Notes: generated by a model from the sequence alone, not told the origin. A stretch of 64,000 nucleotides of DNA from an uncultured Kangiellaceae bacterium (GCA_905479925.1 CAJQOL010000033.1:1-64000); one strand, 5' to 3'; counted from the first letter of the stretch, positions 46,282 to 55,392 are shown. Made by a program: numbers and translations.

Positions 46282-47121
46282 ATGAAATTAACACAAGTTT
46301 TTCTGCAAATTGAAAAGGAAATCATCGCTGAAACGTTTAGTTTACCAGCATTACCCGCCGTGGCCTTTAAGGTGAAAGATGCGGTTAAAGATCCGAATAG
46401 CGATTTGAACAAGCTTGCTCATATTGTTAATTTGGACCCTTCCTTTAGCGCTTATCTCATTAGTCTAGCGAACTCTCCCCTTTATCGAGGTATTGATACC
46501 ATTGAATCATTGCCTGTGGCTATGGGGAGAATGGGGATGGAGTCCACACGATCTTCTGCAATGATTTTTGCTGTTCGCTCGTTGTTTAAAACCAAGGGAC
46601 AGACGTGTAAGAAGTTGCTAAATAAACTTTGGAAACAAGCGTGTTATGTTTCTGCCTTGTCGTTCGTTATTGCTTCAAACTTAAAAGCCGCTGACCCAGA
46701 GAAAGCGTCTTTAGCAGGTTTGATGCACAATATTGGAATGATTCCTGTGGTTATTAAGCTGGTAGAGCAGGGCAATACCGAAAGCGAAATATTAAGAAAC
46801 TGGGGAACCGTTATGATGTTTTTCCGAAAAATTTCCGTTCGAGTACTTGCAAAATGGGGAATGCCTGACGATATTAAGGCGGTTGCGCACGGAATCTACG
46901 AAATGAGAAAGTTGCATTCCGAGGATTTAGTGAATTTGGTTAATTTAGCCCTGTGGCATAGTCATTTGGGGAAACCTGAGTTCAAGCAGATGCCTCCGCT
47001 AGCTGAGTTAGGTTTTATAGCTAATCATAAAGAGCTCAACTTAGATACGGATGAAAGCTTAACTTTTTTAAAGGAGTCACAGTCAGAAGTAAAACAAATG
47101 ATGCAAGCTTTGAATTTTTAG
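46282..47121 (+). CDS. HDOD-domain protein
   Basis: The 279-residue protein is a single HDOD domain: FSLPALPAVAFKVKDAVKDP at the start, IVNLDPSFSAYLISLANSP, and a degenerate metal site with HN in place of HD (AGLMHNIGM). HDOD proteins are non-catalytic relatives of HD phosphohydrolases that act as adaptors in signalling and are frequent beside cyclic-di-GMP proteins. A GCCTTA/TAAGGC hairpin (46242-46258) lies just before the start. No clear ribosome-binding site is visible. Confidence 0.88.
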   Translation: MKLTQVFLQIEKEIIAETFSLPALPAVAFKVKDAVKDPNSDLNKLAHIVNLDPSFSAYLISLANSPLYRGIDTIESLPVAMGRMGMESTRSSAMIFAVRSLFKTKGQTCKKLLNKLWKQACYVSALSFVIASNLKAADPEKASLAGLMHNIGMIPVVIKLVEQGNTESEILRNWGTVMMFFRKISVRVLAKWGMPDDIKAVAHGIYEMRKLHSEDLVNLVNLALWHSHLGKPEFKQMPPLAELGFIANHKELNLDTDESLTFLKESQSEVKQMMQALNF

Positions 47122-47262
47122 GCCTTATACAAATAAAATTCGGATCTAGCTAGTTTTAACCTTCGTATATATATACAATCTCACCCGAAAGCCTGTCTAA
47201 GCAACACAGGTTTATTATTTTTTACCTAATTAATGTAGCTCAACGCGCTAGGAATTCAGTTG

Positions 47263-47571
47263 ATGGAAACTATTGAAAGAATTAAGTCACAAATTGAAGA
47301 AAATAAAATAATCCTTTATATGAAAGGCTCACCAGAGGCTCCGCAGTGTGGTTTCTCGGCTCAGACCGTACAAGCTCTAATGGCTTGTGGAAAAGAGTTC
47401 GCCTACGTTGATATCCTTCAAAACCCTGATATCAGAAGTGAATTACCGCGTTATGCGAATTGGCCAACGTTTCCCCAGTTGTGGGTCAATGGTGAGTTGA
47501 TTGGTGGTTGCGATATTATTATGGAAATGCAACAGAACAATGAGCTTGAACCGTTAATATCAGCTGCTTAA
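47263..47571 (+). CDS. grxD: monothiol glutaredoxin, Grx4 family
   Basis: GrxD coordinates and passes [2Fe-2S] clusters with glutathione, often with BolA. The 102-residue protein has YMKGSPEAPQCGFS with the single active-site C29, the WPTFPQLWV cis-proline region and IGGCDIIMEM at the glutathione site. AGGA nine bases before the ATG at 47263 supports this start over the TTG three bases earlier. It is a single-gene unit. Confidence 0.96.
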   Translation: METIERIKSQIEENKIILYMKGSPEAPQCGFSAQTVQALMACGKEFAYVDILQNPDIRSELPRYANWPTFPQLWVNGELIGGCDIIMEMQQNNELEPLISAA

Positions 47572-47574
47572 TAT

Positions 47575-47605
47575 AAAAAGGCGCTTCACACTAGGGTGAT
47601 GCGCC
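47575..47605 (-). terminator. terminator for the minus-strand small genes
   Basis: GGCGC-T-TCAC pairs with GTGA-T-GCGCC (arms 47580-47589 and 47596-47605) with one T-T mismatch. On the minus strand the stem runs into five T residues (47579 to 47575), so it fits transcripts coming from the small genes at 47.7-48.2 kb. It also lies four bases after the grxD stop. Confidence 0.6.
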
Positions 47606-47678
47606 AATTAAGCACTGCAGAATTATTAAAACGCGGCTTTTTGAGTATTTTGAGTTAGCCGCGCATACTACAGAGTTA

Positions 47679-47840
47679 TTATTTGAGTAACGATGATACG
47701 TGGGTCATACCGGCGTGTTGATAATGTGTTTCTTGCTGTTTAACCGCTTCTATTGCCTTGTTTAAAGCTTGCTCAAAAGCTTCTTCATTTTTACTAATAA
47801 TTGTTTTTTCTGTCTTAGCTCGTTCTTTTAGCTCTATCAT
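47679..47840 (-). CDS. small hypothetical protein
   Basis: This 53-residue protein (MIELKERAK at the start, then a charged helix containing EEAFEQALNKAIEAVKQQ) is supported by GGAG six bases before the ATG at 47838-47840. The frame can be extended to 47888 but has no ribosome-binding site there. I do not recognise the family. It is predicted soluble and largely helical. It lies 97 bases after another small unknown gene on the same strand. Confidence 0.6.
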   Translation of the reverse strand: MIELKERAKTEKTIISKNEEAFEQALNKAIEAVKQQETHYQHAGMTHVSSLLK

Positions 47841-47937
47841 TTGTCGCTCCGTATAAGTTATTGGCACAAGCAATTCGGTTCGCAACATCTAAAGCGCGCT
47901 TTTTTGACGCGCACATAGTTGATGCTACTGCTAATCG

Positions 47938-48192
47938 TTAAATAATATAGGCTTGTGTCGCTGGTTTAGACGAACCGAACAAATGTTTTGCAGCATTGTT
48001 GATTTTGTCAGCTATTTTGTTGTCATTTCGCCAATCTTCAGGAAATGAGCCGATGATTTCTATATCGGATTCGCTCAAAGATGTGCTTATTGGTTGTTTC
48101 ATTTTCACATCGGTAGCAACGTGAAAATAGGCATATTGGCTGCCCTTCGTCCCTAAACATAAAACTCCATCATCTTGTGTATACCAAATCAT
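47938..48192 (-). CDS. small hypothetical protein
   Basis: This 84-residue soluble protein starts MIWYTQDDGVLCLG and has a beta-rich first half (SQYAYFHVATDVKM) and a helical second half (DNKIADKINNAAKHLFG). AGGAG eight bases before the ATG strongly supports translation. I do not recognise the family. It and the 53-residue gene after it lie on the opposite strand to grxD and the dehydrogenase gene and may form a small transcript ended by the hairpin at 47575-47605. Confidence 0.65.
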   Translation of the reverse strand: MIWYTQDDGVLCLGTKGSQYAYFHVATDVKMKQPISTSLSESDIEIIGSFPEDWRNDNKIADKINNAAKHLFGSSKPATQAYII

Positions 48193-48576
48193 TTATTAAC
48201 TCCTAAGTCCAAATGACATATTTCGATGATATGCTTGTTTAAAATGTAAGTTATTGTTAAAAGCCGAAGGATAATAGCAAACTCGCGCTCAATTTTTGCG
48301 ACACAACGCACACTTTTGCTATTCATGATTTAGTTGATGGTTTAATTCTATATTAATCAATGAGTTAGCTTTGCTGGTAATATTCCCGATTTTACAGAAA
48401 GGTGGAACTTATCAGTTTTGAATTGATATCGCGGTAGTGTTACCTTTACACAACTTATCAACTTGGTTGAATTAGCGTTGATATGACTCGGTTGTGGTTG
48501 AGTGTGAATTAAGCCAGATTAAGTCGGTGCTTGACTGATTTTGGCGTATATGGCGGCTAAACGAGGGGATTTGGTG
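48193..48576. other. noncoding gap before the dehydrogenase gene
   Basis: I see no supportable gene or clear repeat in this stretch, which separates two divergent genes and presumably contains both promoters. Confidence 0.5.
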
Positions 48577-49386
48577 GTGAGTGCTGATTATTTTAATAAT
48601 AGAGTCTTTTGGGTAACGGGGGCGTCCTCAGGAATTGGTCGAGCGCTATGCCTCAGGCTTTCAAGCTTAGGAGCCGCTGTTGTGCTGTCGGCTCGCAACG
48701 AAACCGAATTGGAAGCTACTCGCGCTTTAATGCAAAACCCGGAAAAGCATTGGTGTTTAACGATAGACCTAACATGCTCAGAGTCAATTAGGACTGCCTG
48801 CAAGGCGCTCTTTTCACGCTTCGAACAGTTGGATGTATTAATTAATAACGCCGGTGTAAGCCAGCGTTCTTTGGCCCTAGAAACCAAGGAAGAAGTTGAT
48901 AGAATGATTATGGAAGTAGACTATTTCGGTACAATTGCTTTAACTAAGCTAGTGGCAGCTAAAATGGTCAGTCAAAATAACGGTGTAATCGCCTCTATTG
49001 CTAGCGTTGCTGGCAAAGTAGGCTCTCAATACCGAAGTGGTTATTCAGCGGCAAAACACGCTCTTATCGGATTTATGGACTGTTTACGGGCTGAGGTTAC
49101 ATCATTCGGCGTTAGGGTATTAATTGTGTGCCCGGGCTGGATCAAAACTAACATAAGCTACAATTCTTTAACGGCAGATATGTCGAGTTACGGTAAACTA
49201 GACCCAGAAATTGAAAAAGGAATGCCCGTTGACGAATTTGTAACTCGGTTTTTGGTGGCTTTAGAATCGAAAAAGGAAGAAGTTGTTATTGCAAAAGGCC
49301 TAGCGTTACTGGGTTACCATGGAAGGCGGCTTTTTCCCAATTTGTTTCACCGACTATCCAGAAAAATATACTCTAAAAAACTCTAA
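48577..49386 (+). CDS. short-chain dehydrogenase/reductase
   Basis: The protein (269 residues from GTG at 48577-48579) is a classical SDR: cofactor motif TGASSGIG, LINNAG, a serine in IASIASVAG and the catalytic YSAAK. The sequence resembles the DHRS7-type SDR group and ends in a basic, hydrophobic tail (FHRLSRKIYSKKL). AGGGG lies nine bases before the GTG; the in-frame ATG at 48550 and TTG at 48541 have no better site. The substrate is unknown. The DUF885 gene follows after 26 bases, so the two may be co-transcribed. Confidence 0.88.
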   Translation: MSADYFNNRVFWVTGASSGIGRALCLRLSSLGAAVVLSARNETELEATRALMQNPEKHWCLTIDLTCSESIRTACKALFSRFEQLDVLINNAGVSQRSLALETKEEVDRMIMEVDYFGTIALTKLVAAKMVSQNNGVIASIASVAGKVGSQYRSGYSAAKHALIGFMDCLRAEVTSFGVRVLIVCPGWIKTNISYNSLTADMSSYGKLDPEIEKGMPVDEFVTRFLVALESKKEEVVIAKGLALLGYHGRRLFPNLFHRLSRKIYSKKL

Positions 49387-49412
49387 ATATTTATTAGTGA
49401 GAATCGAAAAAA

Positions 49413-51233
49413 ATGATAAAAAAGATACTGTTGTGGTTACTAGGTCTGGTTTTTGTTTTGTTAATTTTAGCTGGTGCCTTTGCTGCGCATGAGTGGAACG
49501 CAAAACCCTTCTACGTAAATAATTTTTTCAATCGTTTTGCGCTTAAAATGGCACTGAGTAGCCCAGAAACTTTGTCTTCATTGCATTTCTTAGAATCAAT
49601 GGGAATAAATGGCCATAATGCAGATTTAGATGATGCAAGCCCACAGTCGACAGATGAATTTTTTGAATTCTTAGCTTCAGAGAAAAGGGTGCTGCAGTCA
49701 TACAGTGATAACTCTTTGAGCAAAGACGAGCTGATGTCTAAACAAATAGCCATGTATTTGTTGGATTTTGCCGAGGACGCGGAAAAATATAAATATCATA
49801 ACTACCCAGTTAATCAACTATTTGGTGTTCAAAATGGTTTTCCTACTTTCATGGAAGCTCAGCATCAAATCAATGATGAGGAAGAGGCTGAATTCTATAT
49901 TCAGCGTATGACCAAATTGCCAAGAAAGTTCTCCCAAGTGCTGGAAGGGTTAAGAGTTAGAACTGCTGAAGGAATTATTCCTCCAAAATTTGTTATCAAC
50001 CGCGTCATTGAGGAGATGACTAATTTTTCTCAGCAGGCTGTGACTGAAAATATACTTTATCAATCTTTTGACAAAAAGTTATCTGCTCTGGAAGACTTAG
50101 CTCCGGAAGACAAACAGAGACTGCTTAATAAGGCAAAAGAGGTTATCGAGTCCGAGGTTTATCCGGCTTATGTTCAATTAAGCCAGTATTTTGAAGGTTT
50201 AGGTGACAAAGCTAATAACGATGACGGTTTTTGGAAGTTACCCGATGGCGATAACGCATACAGGCTTGCTCTTAAGTTTTTTACAACCACTGATTATACG
50301 CCTGATTACATCCACAACGTCGGCCTAGCAGAAGTGACACGGATACAGGCGGAAATTTTAGCAATTCTTGAGAGCGAAGGTTTTGATATAAGTGCCGGTT
50401 TTGAGAATGCCATCGAGTTATTAGCCGCTGAACCGCGATTTTATTATGCCGATACTGATGAAGGTCGACAACAGATATTAGATGACTATCAGAAAATCAT
50501 TGACGAGATTGAAGTCGGCATGGATAGCGCTTTTCGTATCAAGGCCAAAGCTGGGGTTGAGGTTAAGCGGATCCCTGAATTCAAGGAAAAAACAAGTCCA
50601 GGGGCCTACTATAATGGCCCCGCCGTTGATGGCTCTAGACCAGGAATATTTTATGCGAATCTTTATGATATTAAAGCGACGCCGAAGTATAGTATGAGAA
50701 CATTGGCCTACCATGAGGCTATTCCTGGTCATCACTTTCAAATAGCCGTGGCGCAGGAATTAGAAGACATGCCGCTGTTTAGAAAGTTTGCGCCATTTAC
50801 CGCTTATGTCGAAGGGTGGGCACTTTATTCGGAACGAGTTGCTTGGGAGTTGGGCTTTCAATCAAACCCCTATGACAATATCGGTAGACTGCAAGCTGAG
50901 TTATTTCGTGCCGTTCGTCTAGTGGTCGATACAGGTATTCATGCTAAGCGGTGGACCCGAGAAGAAGCTATTGCTTATATGAAGAAAAATACAGGAATGG
51001 CTCAAACTGATGTTGTTTCAGAGGTTGAGCGTTATATTGTCATGCCTGGTCAAGCTTGTGCTTATAAAGTTGGAATGATGAAGATTTTAGAGTTAAGGAG
51101 CAAAGCGAAGGTCTCTTTAGGTGACCGGTTTGATCTAAGGGATTTCCACGACGTTGTGCTGAAAAATGGCGCTGTACCACTGGATATTCTTGAGGTTTTC
51201 ATTGATGAGTATATAGCCGATAAATCCCTCTAG
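49413..51233 (+). CDS. DUF885-family membrane-anchored metallopeptidase-like protein
   Basis: The 606-residue protein has one N-terminal membrane helix (ILLWLLGLVFVLLILAGAF) and a long DUF885 domain with the zinc-binding YHEAIPGHHFQ motif and downstream VEGWALYSE, as in M32/thermolysin-like alpha-helical peptidases. The catalytic part is expected on the periplasmic side. DUF885 proteins are common in proteobacteria and mostly uncharacterised. It follows the dehydrogenase gene closely and is closed by a terminator at 51259-51291. Confidence 0.88.
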   Translation: MIKKILLWLLGLVFVLLILAGAFAAHEWNAKPFYVNNFFNRFALKMALSSPETLSSLHFLESMGINGHNADLDDASPQSTDEFFEFLASEKRVLQSYSDNSLSKDELMSKQIAMYLLDFAEDAEKYKYHNYPVNQLFGVQNGFPTFMEAQHQINDEEEAEFYIQRMTKLPRKFSQVLEGLRVRTAEGIIPPKFVINRVIEEMTNFSQQAVTENILYQSFDKKLSALEDLAPEDKQRLLNKAKEVIESEVYPAYVQLSQYFEGLGDKANNDDGFWKLPDGDNAYRLALKFFTTTDYTPDYIHNVGLAEVTRIQAEILAILESEGFDISAGFENAIELLAAEPRFYYADTDEGRQQILDDYQKIIDEIEVGMDSAFRIKAKAGVEVKRIPEFKEKTSPGAYYNGPAVDGSRPGIFYANLYDIKATPKYSMRTLAYHEAIPGHHFQIAVAQELEDMPLFRKFAPFTAYVEGWALYSERVAWELGFQSNPYDNIGRLQAELFRAVRLVVDTGIHAKRWTREEAIAYMKKNTGMAQTDVVSEVERYIVMPGQACAYKVGMMKILELRSKAKVSLGDRFDLRDFHDVVLKNGAVPLDILEVFIDEYIADKSL

Positions 51234-51258
51234 ATTTTTCTCATGAATAACCCTTTCT

Positions 51259-51291
51259 TGAGCACCTATGTTCTTGGGTGCTCATTTATTT
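51259..51291 (+). terminator. likely terminator after the DUF885 gene
   Basis: TGAGCACC (51259-51266) pairs with GGTGCTCA (51277-51284) around a ten-base loop and is followed by a T-rich stretch. It lies 25 bases after the stop codon. Confidence 0.65.
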
Positions 51292-51429
51292 CTGCTTATT
51301 TACTTTGACTTATCGCTGCGTTTTAGGAGGCTTGCTAAGTCATTGTTGACGAATTATGCAAAACTTCAAAAGCTGCTCTATACTGATTAAAGGGGTACAA
51401 AGTCCGTAACTAATTGAAAGGGTTGCTTT

Positions 51430-51783
51430 ATGTCTGACGATTTAGATGATTTAAGACGTGAAAGGCGCAAATTTTCATCCAAGAATATCAGCGTTACCAT
51501 TATCGATGAAGCCACTGATACTGGTTCCGAAACTTTTCTTTGTCGATCAAAAGACATTTCTGCCGATGGCATGAAAATAATCTCTCATTGTCCTATGGCG
51601 CTTGGTCATGAATTACCAATGGAAATAGACCTTGGTGAAATGTGGGCGGTGATTGATGTCGTTGCGGAAGTAAAGTGGTGCCTGGAAATTGATGATGCAC
51701 CGACCTTCTATATCGGTATCAAGTTAATTAACATTGAACAAGAAAATCTACAAGTTTGGCGAAAATATGTCGAAATGCTGTAA
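51430..51783 (+). CDS. PilZ-domain protein
   Basis: The 117-residue protein is a single PilZ domain: an N-terminal arginine-rich segment (DLRRERRKF) and the DxSxxG-type motif SKDISADGMKI, the two elements that bind cyclic-di-GMP in this family. AAGGG seven bases before the ATG supports the start. A second PilZ gene follows after 60 bases, suggesting tandem duplication. Confidence 0.88.
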   Translation: MSDDLDDLRRERRKFSSKNISVTIIDEATDTGSETFLCRSKDISADGMKIISHCPMALGHELPMEIDLGEMWAVIDVVAEVKWCLEIDDAPTFYIGIKLINIEQENLQVWRKYVEML

Positions 51784-51843
51784 CTGAACTTTCCTTCCAC
51801 TAGTAACCTTGCATGATTAAATAATGATACAGACGACTGTTAA

Positions 51844-52191
51844 ATGAGCAACGATAAACGACGACAGGAACGGCAGGAGAGAGAAGAAGTCATCTACATT
51901 GAGGTTCTAGCTGCAACCTCAGAAGGCGTCCAGGATAATATTATGTTGGAATGCACGACTAAAGATATTTCTCCCGACGGTTTAAAAATTCATGCTCAAT
52001 ATCCATTCATCGTCGATTCAATTCTTGAGTTGCTTATTTCATTTGAAAGCGGTGGTTATAAATTTCTGCTAACCGGGCAGGTTCGGTGGTCGGAAAAGAT
52101 AACTGAAAAAGATCATCTGGCTGGATTCGAGATCATAGAGTCTGAACATTCGGACTTCTTAGTATGGCGAAATATGTTTTCCGCTTCTTAA
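51844..52191 (+). CDS. PilZ-domain protein, second copy
   Basis: The 115-residue protein repeats the PilZ plan of its neighbour: DKRRQERQEREE at the N-terminus, KDISPDGLKIH as the second motif, and a shared C-terminal WRNMF-like ending. The arginine spacing in the first motif differs, so affinity may differ. The ribosome-binding site is weak, which fits translation from a shared message. Confidence 0.85.
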   Translation: MSNDKRRQERQEREEVIYIEVLAATSEGVQDNIMLECTTKDISPDGLKIHAQYPFIVDSILELLISFESGGYKFLLTGQVRWSEKITEKDHLAGFEIIESEHSDFLVWRNMFSAS

Positions 52192-52210
52192 CGTTTATTT
52201 TGCTAGTAAC

Positions 52211-52714
52211 CTACAGTTTTGTTAGCTTTTCTTTGATTTTTTCCTCAATAAATTTCATATAATCATCGTCGAACCCCGTGTGTCGATGAATAATTTTACC
52301 CGTGGGATCAACCAAAATCGAAACCGGCAAGGTTTTAACCCCAAGAGGAATACCTGCGATTCCTGCGTTATCATAAAGCATAGGGTATTCAATCACTCGA
52401 TCAGACAAAAATCTGATGGCGTCCGATTTATGTCTATCGACATTGATAGCCACGACCGTGAAATTCTTATCACCATACTTTTTCTGCAGGTGGGCAATAA
52501 ATGGAAAGGATTTGACGCAGGTTGTGCACCAAGATGCCCAAAAATCAATATAAACATATTGGCCGCTAAAACTACTTAATTCAACGTTATTGTTGGTATG
52601 GAAGTCAGGTAGTACGATCGAAGAAACTGTTTCAGTACTTTTTGCACTAATGCTTGTCAGCACTAGCAAAAGGACTAACAGCCTCTTGATTTTTATTTGA
52701 ATCGAGACGACCAT
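52211..52714 (-). CDS. TlpA-family thiol-disulfide oxidoreductase
   Basis: The 167-residue protein has a signal or anchor segment (LLVLLLVLTSISA) and a thioredoxin fold of the TlpA/ResA type with active-site C63 and C66 (WCTTC), an FPFIAHLQKKYG helix and the cis-proline in TLPVSILVDPTG. It works in the periplasm, probably as a reductase. It overlaps the end of the barrel-protein gene by 22 bases and closes an operon that starts with DUF3179. The partner may be the CxC motif at the mature N-terminus of the barrel protein; this is inference. Confidence 0.88.
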   Translation of the reverse strand: MVVSIQIKIKRLLVLLLVLTSISAKSTETVSSIVLPDFHTNNNVELSSFSGQYVYIDFWASWCTTCVKSFPFIAHLQKKYGDKNFTVVAINVDRHKSDAIRFLSDRVIEYPMLYDNAGIAGIPLGVKTLPVSILVDPTGKIIHRHTGFDDDYMKFIEEKIKEKLTKL

Positions 52715-53628
52715 GATAATGTCATTGAATCTCTAGTGGTAAATTGTAATGCACCGTTTAAATCTCTAGCGACGGGAATACGGTACGCTAATGAAATCGA
52801 TGAAGTAGGATTGATGCTATAACTCGCGGATATTGTTCCATCTAGCCACCGCCCCCCGGTATTTGGAATTGAAACATCCTGTCGTAAATGAGGGTTAGCG
52901 TCTCTATATGCTAATCCGACGCTTGTTGTCCATGCGGAAGAAAGCTGGTAATTAATACCGCTGCTTAAGTTCCACTCGGAATCAAAAGAATAACCACGGT
53001 CGTTGGAGTTGTTGGTTGAAAAGTTACCATCAATAAAAACAGTGAATGAAGCCTGTTGGTCTAAGGCATATTGGTAATTAAACCATAAAGAGCTTCCCCA
53101 GGCTCCCTGACTAGGTTGCAAATCTTCAGCGAAGGTTATTGGCGAACCATTAGAGTCTTCTCCCGTAGGAATTCTGAGACCAAGACCTAGTGCAAAACCA
53201 TGCGAAGTAAAAGGGGTGATTTTTGCAAATGAATAACTTGCCACGACAAGCGAATCACCCATTCCAGAGGAGCGCTCGCTAGGCGATTGACTGCTGCCTA
53301 TAGAGCGACTATGTTCAACCCAGGACATAACGCCAGTAACTGCGAAGTTTTCGGTGATGCCATAGCTAGCCTGTAACAGATAGGTTTCGGTTTCTCTGTT
53401 TCTTAAAGTTTCGTCATTTACCGTATCTCGCCCGGATACTAGTTTACTAATATCACTTTGAGTGACATGGACGCTAAGATCCAGTACTTGCGGCTCAAAA
53501 TTATTCAACTGAATTGAACTGGATAATGAAACGCCTGCGCATGAGCAAGTCGCAGCAAAAACGGGTCGATTTTTACCAATTACCAGTAAAGATAGTGCTA
53601 TCCATAAATAGCTTTTATAACGGAGCAT
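52693..53628 (-). CDS. outer-membrane barrel protein with N-terminal CxC motif
   Basis: The 311-residue protein has a signal peptide (LWIALSLLVIGKNRPVFA), then CSCAG at the mature N-terminus, and a barrel-like body (alternating polar and hydrophobic strands, GLGLRIPTGEDS, YRIPVARD) ending SRFK. The body resembles the MetA-pathway/transporter-type barrel proteins without a firm family match. It starts one base after the DUF3179 stop and overlaps the TlpA gene. Function unknown; the cysteine pair and the TlpA partner suggest a redox or metal-related role. Confidence 0.7.
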   Translation of the reverse strand: MLRYKSYLWIALSLLVIGKNRPVFAATCSCAGVSLSSSIQLNNFEPQVLDLSVHVTQSDISKLVSGRDTVNDETLRNRETETYLLQASYGITENFAVTGVMSWVEHSRSIGSSQSPSERSSGMGDSLVVASYSFAKITPFTSHGFALGLGLRIPTGEDSNGSPITFAEDLQPSQGAWGSSLWFNYQYALDQQASFTVFIDGNFSTNNSNDRGYSFDSEWNLSSGINYQLSSAWTTSVGLAYRDANPHLRQDVSIPNTGGRWLDGTISASYSINPTSSISLAYRIPVARDLNGALQFTTRDSMTLSWSSRFK

Positions 53629-53629
53629 A

Positions 53630-54694
53630 TTAAAAACTATGAATATCAGCTGACGGGAAGAAGGCTACCCAAGCAAACCAATAGGCGGTGAAATCACTTA
53701 TACGTGCAAGTTGCTCATTTTCCCTTGGACCGGAAACAGCCTTGCCAAAAATATCCCATTGGTTACCTTCATTATCTTGCATCACAATCGGTAAGCTTGA
53801 CTCTATTGCCGTAAATTGGAGAAGAGTACCGTCCGACGCAGTTGAGTTGTATGCAATTGCGATATCTAAATCAGAGCTACCTATAACAACAAAAGATTCG
53901 TTGCTAATGGCTTCGTTTATTACCTGTACACCGGCACTAAACTGATCGATGGGGTAAACCTTGTTGAGACCACCATTTAAGATCCCAAGAACTCGTTCTT
54001 TTGGGTGTAAACGTGCGTCTTCGTTGGCAACTTGAAACAATAGATTAGAGTCGGTTCGAAAACTACCGTAAGGATAGGTCTGATAGTCTCTGCTGAATCC
54101 TGTGTTATCTGACAATACTAGTGTTTCGGGATACATTGTTCGCCATGTGAGCCATGTTGTTTCAATAACGGTTTGTACGGTCGCCGTTTGGCGAATTAAT
54201 TCACCGTTTACTGACTGTTGAAGCATTTGTGACCAGTTAGAATCGGTTTCGCGGTCATATAAAATAAGGTTTGAGTTATATAGAAGGCCGGAAACGCCAA
54301 ACTCTTTGTTAGTTGATGACGCCGGAGCATCCCAGAGTGCTGCAGTGCCAGTTAAAGGGCAATAACTAAGAACGGCTGAATCGCCATTTTCTTGGAGGTT
54401 AACGACTTCGTGCCAATCGACTATTGCGTGCGGAACAGCTCGTGCAGCCCCGTTAACCAAATATCCAATAACCAAATCTGAATCAATTAAATAGGTCGCT
54501 TGGTCGCCGTTTATAAAAGTAGGGTTATCAATTGAGGGTATGCCATCTTTACCTGGGCCACCATCTACGACTTGATCGCTGTTGATAAGCCAAGTTGCTT
54601 GCTGTGGTGGGGGAGAGTCGGAGTCACTTCCGCCTCCGCCTCCGCCACATGCAGTGAATACGAAAAGGATAGCTAAAACGGTTAGAAAACGCAT
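53630..54694 (-). CDS. DUF3179 lipoprotein
   Basis: The 354-residue protein has a lipoprotein signal with lipobox FTAC followed by a poly-glycine linker, then a DUF3179 domain: HAIVDWHEVVN, SYCPLTGTAALW with the single conserved cysteine, FGVSGLLYNSNLILYDRET and, further on, YPETLVLS and YPYGSF. DUF3179 proteins have no known activity. It is the first gene of an operon with a barrel protein and a TlpA-type oxidoreductase. The conserved cysteine in a fixed motif makes it a plausible redox client or relay. Confidence 0.85.
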   Translation of the reverse strand: MRFLTVLAILFVFTACGGGGGGSDSDSPPPQQATWLINSDQVVDGGPGKDGIPSIDNPTFINGDQATYLIDSDLVIGYLVNGAARAVPHAIVDWHEVVNLQENGDSAVLSYCPLTGTAALWDAPASSTNKEFGVSGLLYNSNLILYDRETDSNWSQMLQQSVNGELIRQTATVQTVIETTWLTWRTMYPETLVLSDNTGFSRDYQTYPYGSFRTDSNLLFQVANEDARLHPKERVLGILNGGLNKVYPIDQFSAGVQVINEAISNESFVVIGSSDLDIAIAYNSTASDGTLLQFTAIESSLPIVMQDNEGNQWDIFGKAVSGPRENEQLARISDFTAYWFAWVAFFPSADIHSF

Positions 54695-54956
54695 AGTTCA
54701 GACTCACTTTATTAGAATTATTTATAAACAGATGGTTGAATTGTTTATTTGTTACAAATCATATATTTATTAGAGAAATATAGCTATCCCTAGTTATTTT
54801 AACGGAGTAATTGAGGAACTGCTGAGCATGAGGATTGCTCTGTGTGCATTTGCTCATTGACCAAAAAGCGCGTATCGTTTGTTGTTAGGCTCGCGGTGGG
54901 TAACAGGTATTGTTCATCGCTCAGTATTTTCGTTTATTGAACTGGAAAGTAAAAGA

Positions 54957-55334
54957 ATGCTCAAAAAATTTATCATTATTTTAGTTTTATTTAGCCTAGT
55001 GCTGGTCGGCTTACAGTTGTTTGGCGGGCGAGATTTTACACAAATAACCATTGCTTGGGATAAATATCAGCACGGCGGCGACATAGGCAGTCTAACCAGT
55101 GATGTTGGTGTAATTTTTTCTGGCGAGAAAGTCTCAGAGGCTGGTTTAGCGACAGCTAAATTGGCGGATCGATTGATTTACCGGTGGACCGACGAACAAG
55201 GAATTGTGCACAACAGTGAAAGAAAACCAGCCGGTGTTACTGAGTATGAAGTGATTAGAATGGGGGATTTAAAAATTGAAACCCAGGAAGCACTTTCAAA
55301 AGAAGAGATTGAGCGTCAATTAGGTAAGCAGTAG
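54957..55334 (+). CDS. membrane-anchored DUF4124 protein
   Basis: The 125-residue protein has one N-terminal hydrophobic helix (FIIILVLFSLVLVGLQLF), a spacer and a C-terminal DUF4124 motif (LIYRWTDEQGIVHNSERKP). The ATG at 54957-54959 follows GGAAAG and suits the membrane helix; a longer frame from TTG at 54879 is unlikely. Function unknown. It is divergent from the DUF3179 operon. Confidence 0.78.
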   Translation: MLKKFIIILVLFSLVLVGLQLFGGRDFTQITIAWDKYQHGGDIGSLTSDVGVIFSGEKVSEAGLATAKLADRLIYRWTDEQGIVHNSERKPAGVTEYEVIRMGDLKIETQEALSKEEIERQLGKQ

Positions 55335-55392
55335 CGGTACAGGGTTAACTAAGATAAAACGCTATAGCGCTAGCTAGTCGCGTTCTTGGGGT

